Shown here: positions 53,801 to 60,834 of the stretch, piece by piece | How positions within the stretch are numbered: the first letter of the stretch is position 1 | Layout of the letters: every line of letters begins with the position of its first letter | NCBI RefSeq assembly: GCF_032854445.1 | Contig: NC_088307.1 | Span: 20,908,017-20,972,016 of the forward strand | Source: Liolophura sinensis | Taxonomy: Eukaryota; Mollusca; Polyplacophora; Chitonida; Chitonidae | Reading direction: 5' to 3' | Length of the DNA: 64,000 bases | Notes under the pieces: model-generated | Seen by the model: the letters and a program-made list of their open reading frames with translations, nothing else | Told to the model about the DNA's origin: nothing | The model's database searches: none | Made by a program: the position numbers and the translations under genes

Positions 53801-56119
53801 TGCTTCCAAAATGGTTTTCCCCTTGTTTTGCGGGGTTCCGCCCATCATAATGCCGACCGCCGTCGCATAAATGAAATGTTCTTGAAAACGACGTAAAACA
53901 CCAATAAAAAAGAAATAAATCATTCATGTTCTTCTCTGTCCCAGTTGTATGTGTCACAGCCGTCATTTGTGTTCTTCTCAGCCGAGTTGTATATGTCACA
54001 TACGTCATTCGTGTTCTTCTGTGCAGGAGTTGTGTATGTCACATCCGTCATTCATGTTCCTCTCGGCTGGACCTGTATGTGTGAAATCCGTTATTCATGT
54101 TTTCCTGTACAGGAGTTGTATATGTCAAATCCGTCATTTAGTGTTCCTCAGTGCAGGAGTTGTATATGTCAAATCCGTCATTCATGTTCCTCTCGGCCAG
54201 AGTTGTATGTGTGAAATCCGTTATTCATGTTCTTCTCGGCCGGAGTTGTATGTGTCACAACCGTTATTCATGTTCTTCTGTGCGGGAGTTGTATGTGTCA
54301 CATCCGTCATTTGTGTTCTTCTGTGCAGGAGTTGTATATGTCACATCCGTCATTCATGTTCCTCTCGGCCGGAGCTGTATGTGTGAAATCCGTTATTCAT
54401 GTTCTTCTGTGCAGGAGTTGTATATGTCACATCCGTCATTCGTGTTCTTCTGTGCAGGAGTTGTATATGTCACATACGTCATTCATGTTCCTCTCGGCCG
54501 GAGCTGTATGTGTGAAATCCGTTATTCATGTTCTTCTTGGCCGGAGTTGTATGTGTGAAATCCGTTATTCATGTTCTTCTGTGCGGGAGTTGTATATGTC
54601 ACATCCGTCATTTATGTTCTTCTTTGCGGGAGTTGTATATGTCACATCCGTCATTCGTGTTCCTCTCGGCCGGAGCTGTATGTGTGAAATCCGTTATTCA
54701 TGTTCTTCTGTGCGGGAGTTGTATGTGTCACATCCGTCATTCGTGTTCTTCTGTGCGGGAGTTGTATATGTCACATATATCATTCGTGTTCTTCTGTACA
54801 GGAGTTGTATAAGTCACATCCGTCATTCGTGTTCTTGTATGTAAATTTAGTTCTGCTTATATTCCAGTTTGGTCATGAATTTCTTGAGACAAAAAGTCTG
54901 TTTCTAACCCGAATTGCAATAAGGAATACAGTTTTCAGCTGGGCTTAGATATTCTTCCTTAAAGGAAACATGAAATGCTTGGTTTTTATATATTAATACA
55001 TAACAAAGACTAACATACAAAGCACAAGCTTCTTAGCTTCCTTCTTAAGGTGTAAAAGGGTTTTAAGTTACACCTTTCTTAACGCCCCAGCGGTCAGTCT
55101 TGAAATGAACTCGCCAGTTGTGGTGACGTCTACGGTGATAGGTGTCAAAACAACTTTAGTAGGGAAGGAACCCGAATTAAGGGTGCTAAGCTGATCCCGT
55201 GTTCTCAGTTTGTTCATCGATGACGTCTTTTCCAAATATGTCTGACTAGTGACGGAAAATATACAAAAAACAGAGGGCTTAAAAAATATAAAATATGCCT
55301 CGAAAATGAAAAACCTTTCTGTGTTTCGGCATATCTTTCGTCACTTTATATCAACGGTATATTTTCATGATCATTTAAAGTACAGCTCGACTTGCCATAG
55401 CTAGAAAACACTGTTTCCATCTGGTTTTCGTTTTCACTTTGTCCTATTTCTGCTTACCGCACAGATCAAACCTGAACTGTGATTTTCAAAAACGTTGCTG
55501 TCTACTTTGTTATTATTATTATTATTATTATTATTTTTATGTTTTTTGTTTTCGTGTCGCCAGGCTTTTGTTCCGGCTGTTGCTACATGGATATACCTTG
55601 ATGAGACCCACGAATTGACAGTAGTTATATAATTGATGTAAAGGATATTAGGCTCATGTGATGTTTTTGTTTGTAGTGTCTTGGGAATTCCCAAACCCTT
55701 GTACGAGAAAGAACCTTCTTGACGGTCAGCTGAACTTCCCACATCCCCACTATCTCGACAAGTATGTAATGTGTGACTTTACCGGTAAAGTTTACGTCGT
55801 CCAGTGTCCCAAGGGTCACATGTACAACCACGTGACACAGACGTGTGGTCTTGGGACGGGCACCTCCTGGAGCATCAACGGTACAAGAGTCCCCTTGGGA
55901 TCCGATCTGACCAACCCCTGCACAGTGGAAGCCATACTGGCAGGCCACATGCTCTTTCCGCACCCTCACGACAACACAAAATTCATCATCTGCGACGTCT
56001 GGGGTAAAGCGTGGGTCAGCGATTGTCCGGAAAGCTACATCTGGAAGCCCAAAGACAGTCATTGTGAGGCAGAGAGCTCGATGGGTCACCTCCAAGGTCC
56101 AAGCGTCACTGTCGTATAA
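47537..56119 (+). CDS. secreted vWA / chitin-binding protein (Pif/BMSP-like architecture), possibly disrupted
   Basis: Gene-level entry. Exons 47537-47800, 49223-49343, 49826-50382, 52034-52176, 52620-52863, 53528-53614 and 55677-56119 join in phase except within the vWA exon, which contains a one-base frame break near 50214-50223. In order: signal peptide; a segment with FVESRDGSNSNTYRKGYNGG and IWQ resembling lysozyme/transglycosylase active-site regions; a linker; a von Willebrand A domain; a cysteine-bearing beta-rich region; and two type-2 (peritrophin-A) chitin-binding domains. vWA plus chitin-binding domains is the layout of molluscan shell-matrix proteins such as Pif and BMSP, so an extracellular-matrix or shell role is a reasonable inference. 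The exon at 49223 is the weakest, and exons continuing the lysozyme-like domain appear to be missing. An AATAAA lies 57 bases after the stop. Confidence 0.75.
47955..48246 (+). mobile_element. SINE family 2, copy 2
   Basis: A forward copy: gagcgaccgcttcgggagcg, gtcctgggttgagtcacagc, the body and ending cgacgttaaaccccaagcac then tcaatcactcac. Confidence 0.85.
48250..48362 (+). mobile_element. SINE family 1, diverged fragment
   Basis: A forward fragment with ttcttcccaccataatgata and the 3' end. It directly follows a family 2 copy. Confidence 0.65.
48951..49160 (-). mobile_element. SINE family 1, internally deleted
   Basis: A reverse copy missing part of the 3' end; core and head are present. 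Confidence 0.8.
49223..49343 (+). CDS. vWA/chitin-binding gene, possible exon 2 (linker)
   Basis: The donor GTAAGT at 49344 is good and phase 1 fits the next exon. The acceptor (TTACCGAG) has a poor pyrimidine tract. It encodes KQDMDLYTRPKQAQVWHRDY then HNSNPAPTSNFTATAELLTQ, a low-complexity linker unlike the continuation expected for the lysozyme-like segment. Confidence 0.45.
49457..49682 (-). mobile_element. SINE family 1, diverged
   Basis: A reverse copy with tail, core and box B region. Confidence 0.82.
49826..50382 (+). pseudogene. vWA/chitin-binding gene, von Willebrand A domain exon with frame break
   Basis: The acceptor is CTAACACAG and the donor GTGGGT at 50383. The first frame gives CSGDKPLDAVFILESSRSVD through GGGTNTADAIRVAVDRSF and ILVTANKSNNQTATVRDA. 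The domain then continues one frame over from 50223 (MHITMFAIGLGSDIDVNELS to DLKQQMQEATCK). The exon length is one base short of that needed by its splice phases, so a one-base deletion (or two-base insertion, or sequence error) lies near 50214-50223. No intron of plausible size can repair it. The MIDAS motif D-x-S-x-S is E-x-S-x-S, the Thr of the second loop is kept, and the later T-D is T-A. Confidence 0.75.
50655..50880 (+). mobile_element. interspersed repeat family D
   Basis: It has ggttttacgtcgtacttaac, atttgacgacgaggtgtcg, cttgtggcagggtgagtct, acattatactgacaccgggt and ggtatgacccgacccgggtc. Confidence 0.65.
50881..52033. other. intron, no recognised elements
   Basis: An AT-rich stretch. 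A short inverted pair (ccaactccattaaa near 51120 and taatggagtttgaat near 51190) may mark another foldback element. No exon is seen. Confidence 0.35.
52034..52176 (+). CDS. vWA/chitin-binding gene, post-vWA exon
   Basis: The acceptor is CTCGTCTAG and the donor GTGAAT at 52177. It encodes KIQVPEINGKSNLSITREVS, CELQVGNSCEITTKTYTSHV and SSTENFM, joined in phase to both sides. Two cysteines and alternating hydrophobic residues suggest a beta-rich extracellular module. I do not recognise the family. Confidence 0.75.
52270..52506 (-). mobile_element. SINE family 1, diverged
   Basis: A reverse copy with tail, core and most of the head. Confidence 0.8.
52620..52863 (+). CDS. vWA/chitin-binding gene, beta-rich exon
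   Basis: The acceptor is ACACCATTTTCAG and the donor GTAAGC at 52864. It encodes TKVNCGNATLYASYNNPNPG, a segment with VTTHGNAGKTDLLLEDGKTV and RITVEGHPFRLGFNSANGN, then FCEAMETVVPAHK. It has two cysteines and no recognised domain. It is consistent with the poorly conserved stretch between the vWA and chitin-binding parts in related proteins. Confidence 0.8.
52945..53520 (+). mobile_element. interspersed repeat family C, split by a SINE
   Basis: Family C sequence runs to about 53118 (gtgatgacaacacagcattt, then ttgcaattaacatcaatg), is interrupted by the SINE at 53136-53386 and resumes with agaatgaaaccctaaccgag and ttttactctctatgctatca. Confidence 0.65.
53136..53386 (+). mobile_element. SINE family 1 with target-site duplication
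   Basis: A forward, well conserved copy. AACAGCT occurs just before the insertion (after catg, near 53108) and again just after the AAAT tail (near 53387), which fits a target-site duplication of 7 bases. A G-run precedes the head. Confidence 0.88.
53528..53614 (+). CDS. vWA/chitin-binding gene, small cysteine/histidine exon
   Basis: The acceptor is ATATTACAG and the donor GTAAAC at 53615, phase 1 at both ends. It encodes VEIICHHHEIQRHCTSADLI then DFREGLCT, with three cysteines and four histidines. It fits between its neighbours; no family is recognised. Confidence 0.7.
53696..53922 (+). mobile_element. SINE family 1, diverged
   Basis: A forward copy from atgcggcgcaatgatccagc to a short A-rich tail, with internal deletion. 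Confidence 0.78.
53935..54838 (+). repeat. 43 bp tandem repeat, 21 copies, with embedded acceptor-like motif
   Basis: The unit is gtgttcttctgtgcaggagt, tgtatatgtcacatccgt, cattc. Two main variants occur (ttctgtgcaggag... with gtcacatccgtc, and ctcggccggag... with gtgaaatccgtt). A 43 bp unit shifts the frame in each copy, yet few stops occur, so long overlapping open frames appear. The array lies in the intron before the chitin-binding exon. Confidence 0.94.
55677..56119 (+). CDS. vWA/chitin-binding gene, terminal exon with two peritrophin-A chitin-binding domains
   Basis: The acceptor is TGTTTGTAG and the stop TAA is at 56117-56119. Domain 1 runs from NPCTRKN through FPHPHYLDKYVMCDFTGKV to VQCPKGHMYNHVTQTC. 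Domain 2 runs from NPCTVEA through FPHPHDNTKFIICDVWGKA to SDCPESYIWKPKDSHC. Both have the C...FPHP...Y/F-x-x-CD-x-x-G...CP-x-x...C pattern of ChtBD2, with aromatic residues that usually contact chitin. The link to the upstream exons rests on phase and on the known domain combination. Confidence 0.9.
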
Positions 56120-56175
56120 GTGATATTCTCTTGGGGATAAAGACTAATGGATGAATGGATTGTTCAATTAATGAT

Positions 56176-56181
56176 AATAAA
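56176..56181 (+). promoter_or_regulatory. candidate polyadenylation signal of the vWA/chitin-binding gene
   Basis: AATAAA lies 57 bases after the stop codon, followed by an A-run. Confidence 0.5.
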
Positions 56182-56187
56182 AAAAAG

Positions 56188-56382
56188 GGTTCGATGAGAT
56201 ACAAATACAACCGTATTACCCATATCTGCACATCCACAAGAGTCACTGGAGCCCCACGTGGACACTAATTTGTGGAAGTTCATGCATGAGATACAAAATA
56301 CAACCGTATTACCCATATCCGTACATCCACAAGAGTCACTGGAGCCCCACGTGGACACTAATTTGTGGAAGTTCATGCATAT
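56188..56382 (+). repeat. 95 bp direct duplication
   Basis: Two consecutive copies, from atgagatacaaatacaaccg to ttgtggaagttcatgcat, differ at only a few bases. They lie just 3' of the chitin-binding gene. Confidence 0.92.
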
Positions 56383-56396
56383 TACTACGATAATTA

Positions 56397-56514
56397 AGAC
56401 CATTCGCATGTTGCTGGTAGGCCTTCCCAAGTACGACCGGGGACTTGAACTCACCGCGACGACATTTGTGAGAACCTCCTGGCTCTCTGGACTGCGCTAG
56501 CCCGCTAACCACTA
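56397..56514 (-). mobile_element. SINE family 1, 5' half
   Basis: A reverse copy with core and head, lacking the 3' end. Confidence 0.75.
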
Positions 56515-56975
56515 GAATAGGGAGAACCCCATCGTGTCGTTTTAAGAAATATTTTCATTCCCATCAATAGTTTAAAGGTTGCTTCCAACAAATATATTGA
56601 ATCAAATATTTTTTCATTTCAATTTGTCACACAGCTGTCATATTTTATTACGTACCTCGGTATATAACACTATAACGCGAAGGTTTGATGTGTTGAAAGC
56701 CTGCGGGAAAATCAGACTGGTTACGTCACGCCACGTTTACCTAAATACACTTCGATAAATCGGTAGAATTGTTGAAATTGATAAACTGGGGAGAGCTACA
56801 ATTAGAAAAGTGTTTGAAGAAAAGAGCTACAATTAGAAAAGTGTTTGAAATAATACACTCTTCAAATTTATGGAAGCGACGTCTCACTCGTGCTGAAGTA
56901 AATGGAGATGACAAACCGTTTTCTTTATTTACCGTTTAAAACGACTCTGTCTTCAATGGGTTATTAAGCATTTAA

Positions 56976-57215
56976 ATTTATTCATTTATTTATTTGATCG
57001 GTGTTTTACACGTCTTACTAAAGAATATTTCACTTTTACGACTGCGTCCAGTATAATGGTGGGAAGAAACGGGACAGAGCCCTAGGGAAACCCGCTGCCA
57101 CCTGCTGGTTGCTGACGGGCCTGCCCACGTACGGTCGGGGAGGAATCCAGCATGAGCTTGAGTTGAACTCACAGCGAACGCATTCGTTAGATGCTCAGGG
57201 ATCATTGCGCCGCAC
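56976..57215 (-). mobile_element. SINE family 1, nearly full length
   Basis: A reverse copy from tail to head. Confidence 0.85.
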
Positions 57216-57216
57216 T

Positions 57217-57362
57217 GGTACGTGGGAAGGTCTGACTGCAACCTGCGGATGGTCGTGGATTTCCCTGAGCTCTGTCCGGTGACCTCCCACCATAATGCTG
57301 GCCGCCGTCGTATGAATAAAATATTCTAGAGTACCGCTTAAAACACCAACATAATATATAAT
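57217..57362 (+). mobile_element. SINE family 1, 3' half, inverted next to another copy
   Basis: A forward copy from tacgtgggaaggtctgactg to aacaccaac. With the preceding reverse copy it makes an inverted pair with no spacer. Confidence 0.83.
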
Positions 57363-57469
57363 AATATAATGAACAGTTGCAATCCGAGCGCGATGGAGAT
57401 ACCTATACTTGTGTGCGACCATGAAATTATTCAAAGACAAACTTCAGTCCTAAAGTCACAGTTAGACAG

Positions 57470-57670
57470 CATGTCGCCAAAGTGCTTTGGCCTCTGAAGT
57501 CTCCCTGTGACTTTATGAGTCCATGTCGCCAAAGTGCCGACATGTATATATATCATCAAACAAGGTATCCCACCGAGTCACATTATACTGACAACGGGCC
57601 AGCCGGTATTGTTTCCATGACATTTTTTCAAGTCTTTTGGTATCATCCGACCCAGGTTTGATCACAGACT
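57470..57670 (+). mobile_element. interspersed repeat family D
   Basis: It has accgagtcacattatactga, caacgggccagccggtattg, tttccatg and ttttggtatcatccgaccca. Confidence 0.6.
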
Positions 57671-57843
57671 ACGAGGAGGGGTCAAGGATAACTAATTGTC
57701 ATTAGTAATTGTTACTTTGACTAACAAAGACGCAACCAAGGCAAGAATTATATAGAAGTAATACCTAGGCATAGTTGGCATGTTACCTACTTTCACTTTG
57801 ACTGACGTCGAAATGTAACAGAAAGCTGGGCTTTCAGTCATTG

Positions 57844-57982
57844 GGGCCCAGTTTCATAAAGATATCGTACATGTACGGTAAATTCAAATATAGGACAATG
57901 GTACGGTAATAGTGACATACAAAATATCGTACGACAAATGTACGATAGAAATTGTCGCACGTCGCTTTGTAAAACTGGGTCC
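57844..57982. mobile_element. small MITE, about 139 bp
   Basis: The termini gggcccagtttcataaag and ctttgtaaaactgggtcc are inverted repeats with few mismatches. The interior carries repeated atcgtac/gtacgat motifs. Confidence 0.7.
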
Positions 57983-58490
57983 TGGGCTTTTGAGGGAAGA
58001 GTTGTCCCCCCTGTTATATGACCTGATACATCGTAACAGCTCCCCCAGCACATACAGGCTACAGGCTTGAAGCGCTTCGCATTTTGTATTATTATTTATC
58101 CATGTCCTTTGATCTAGATAACAGAGTATGTAGTTATTGCTACCATACAGATTCTGTACAAACTCTAGACTGGGCAACGCTGCACAAAATTTTCACTTAT
58201 ATTACCGAATCGTAAATATTCTTTGATTATTTCTGTTTTAATAAATTACTATGATCCTGTAATACTACATTTGGTGAATTAAACTGCCAGGTATGCGGTA
58301 TGTATCTCACCAATAAATTGGGCTGGGATGTCAATTTTTCCAAGGCTAAAAATAATCACGGAGGGTTTATCTTCACTTTTGAAGATCAGAACAAAAATTT
58401 ATCAAGGTTCCTTAAAAGAAAAAAAATCCCGAGCCAACATTTCAGGATCAGCATGTAAAGTTTTACGCTTTTTCTAAGTTGTAAGTACTG

Positions 58491-58832
58491 GCCCCGCTAG
58501 CACAGTTGGTAGAGCGTCCGCTTCAGGAGCGGTAGATCCAGAGTCAATCCTGGGTCGAGTCACACCTAAGAGTTTAAAAGTGGAAGTTTCAGCTTCACGT
58601 TCAGCACTCAGTGCAACGACTGGTTGACCCGTATCAGTATAATGGCTCGAACGGGGCAGCTTACTTGCATTCAGCAAGGCGTCTCATTGAAGCAGCACTA
58701 GATAAAAGAGCGGTGGAAATCCGTCCTACAACAAGGAAGCACATTACATACATTCTAAGGATTCCTTCGTCGGCATATAACTGAAAACTTGTTGAGTACG
58801 ACTTTAAACCTCAAGCACTCACTCACTCACTC
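58491..58832 (+). mobile_element. SINE family 2, full length
   Basis: The most complete copy of the family. A tRNA-like head (ctagcacagttggtagagcg for box A, cctgggtcgagtcacacc for box B) is followed by a unique body and cgactttaaacctcaagcac then tcactcactcac. Confidence 0.9.
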
Positions 58833-60006
58833 TAATTTATAAGCAGATGGGCATTAAGTTGGCATTGAATTATTTATTTTCGGCTATTAAATCACTTAAA
58901 TAACTTTTAATAACACCAAAGAGAGGTTCGAGTCAGCGGATGAAGCGTCCGCCCTTTATGCTGACAGTAGCGTCACGTGATCACGTTGACAGTGTAAGAT
59001 GGCTATGGTACAGGTGGCTCATTGTGTACGATATAACCCAGTTAGACATAATTACAAACTTGAATCTTAATATACACCAACTTAGTTTTACCGTCACAAG
59101 CACTGACTTTTAAGAGATAGTTAAACGTTTGCTGTGACGTCACGCTACTGTCTGTGCAGCGGATTATTTTTGAAGAATCCACACTTTTGAAGTTGTGGTT
59201 TGAAGGGTGATGGATGATGACTTGAACAGCAAGGTGAACTGGTGGGTCTAATTTGTGGCATTCTGATATCTCCAGGCCTGGTTGTGTCAATGTGACCGAG
59301 TTACTGTCCATAATCTTACACACCCAGTATTAATCTATATAGAGTACAACAGACTGGACACCAGGTGACCAAAAGCTCTGACGCTTTTACACTAAAACTT
59401 CATGTAAAATGTTCACCCATGCTACGTATTATACGTGATCAACCATGCTACGTATTATACGTGATCAACCATGCTACGTATTATACGTGATCAACCATGC
59501 TACGTATTATATTCCACTATGCAAATAATGCGGCTCCTCCGGCACGAAAGGGTTTTTATTGTCGCTAATTGTGATGTAACGTTTTATTTTATTATTTGTT
59601 TGAAAAGACATCGCGCGATTCTTGAAACAAAATCAATAGTTGTTACGTTACTACAAACATTTTTAAGTAGGCGAAACAACGCGCAATAGTTCATTCTTGA
59701 AAATGAATCGACGCCGCGTTCTGCGTCTTCTCGATTTTTTTTCAGGAATTGCTGCGCGTTATTTGCCCGCTACATAATACACTTAAACCTTGCCTTACCA
59801 GACTTTGCAGCAGTTAGAAACATCTTTGGGATGTGTGTAGTGTAATTTTGACTGACACTCATTTGGACATTCAAGTGAGCAAGTGTTTTGGACATTCAAC
59901 AAGTGTATTAATTTTCATGACGAACAAAATTCATCATGATCGTATTTTGTACGAATGACAAATGTAGTACTGATCGTCTGCAAATCAATGTTCGATTCTG
60001 ACCTGA
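58833..60006. other. convergent intergenic region
   Basis: AT-rich sequence between the chitin-binding gene side and the 3' end of lectin-mucin gene 2. It includes the 26 bp tandem repeat at 59405. No gene is seen. Confidence 0.4.
59405..59512 (+). repeat. 26 bp tandem repeat, four copies
   Basis: The unit is aaccatgctacgtattatac then gtgatc; the core cgtattatacg is close to a palindrome. Confidence 0.92.
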
Positions 60007-60834
60007 TCATTTCTTTTGTTTCAGTAGACTTTTGATGTTCGAGAACAACATCATTGTATCGGTCAAAAGTCTTTTACTGTCCAATACCAAAATTCCTCCA
60101 AATGCAAACACGAGCAGAAACACCCCACTCCACCCAAGACCCACCGATAGGGGGCGCCCATCTAATGCACTGTTATATTGTCGTCTGTACGCAGACGTAT
60201 TCTTTTTGTCCAAGTTCAGAGATATCAAAATTTCGTTGATGAAAGCGGATTTTGCTTTCCTTGATAAAGTTTGGTTACAGGGACAAAATTTGAAGCAATC
60301 GTCCTCAGTTACCATGGAGATCGACATGTCAGATGCCGGTGAGACTGTGTCCTGTGCTGTACTCGATGTGAAACCGATATGTACAGTTTCAGTTACTGAG
60401 GTCTGGACTGGTGTCACTTGTATTCCTGTTGAAATAAGAGAAACGCTATCCAACAAAGTCGTGGAAGTCGTGTATATGCGAAATTCTGTCTGCCCTTTAG
60501 ACTCTGTATGATGATTGAAATCGTACAAATTAGTGGAGAAACCAACAGTGGTTTCTCTATTGATATGGTTTGTTGAACTAGAGAATAAAGACTCCTGGAC
60601 AAAGGATGACGCGGTAGATATTTTTTCCACAGATAATGTGAACACCTCGTTGGGAAATGTTGACGTCAACCCCTCATCGACAACGTCGTTGGAAAATACT
60701 GACGACGCTGTCTTGTCTACAACGTCTGACGAAGAAGTTGATGCGTAGAGTGTGTCATCTGACGACATTAGCAGTTCGGTTGACGCCATTTCTGGTGGTG
60801 ATGTTGAGAGAAGGAATGTCGTAGACGTGGTTTC
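60007..60834 (-). CDS. lectin-mucin gene 2, stalk, membrane helix and stop
   Basis: It begins after TGTCCAGCAG on the - strand (a NAGNAG acceptor; using the first AG would add one Gln and move the start to 60837) and ends in TGA at 60009-60007. It encodes a Ser/Thr-rich stalk (ETTSTTFLLSTSPPEMASTE onward), DDCFKFCPCN, KNTSAYRRQYNSALDGRPLS, the helix GVFLLVFAFGGILVLDS and a tail ending KSLLKQKK. The last 95 residues are highly similar to paralogue 1, including VGLGWSG and T(L/M)MLFSN. Confidence 0.9.
   Translation of the reverse strand, partial: ETTSTTFLLSTSPPEMASTELLMSSDDTLYASTSSSDVVDKTASSVFSNDVVDEGLTSTFPNEVFTLSVEKISTASSFVQESLFSSSTNHINRETTVGFSTNLYDFNHHTESKGQTEFRIYTTSTTLLDSVSLISTGIQVTPVQTSVTETVHIGFTSSTAQDTVSPASDMSISMVTEDDCFKFCPCNQTLSRKAKSAFINEILISLNLDKKNTSAYRRQYNSALDGRPLSVGLGWSGVFLLVFAFGGILVLDSKRLLTDTMMLFSNIKSLLKQKK

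Noticed and set aside
54227-54844. 205-codon open frame on the + strand with cysteine-rich repeats
   Set aside because: It lies wholly in the 43 bp tandem repeat within an intron; the same peptide reappears in all three frames because the unit shifts the frame each time.
55625-56095. 156-codon - strand frame over the chitin-binding exon
   Set aside because: Antisense of two clear chitin-binding domains.
58491-58565. possible tRNA gene
   Set aside because: The box A and box B-like elements belong to the head of SINE family 2: the same body follows in two other copies, and the anticodon and acceptor stems do not pair as in a real tRNA.
60032-60511. 159-codon + strand frame over lectin-mucin gene 2
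   Set aside because: Shadow of the - strand stalk/TM exon, which is conserved with paralogue 1.
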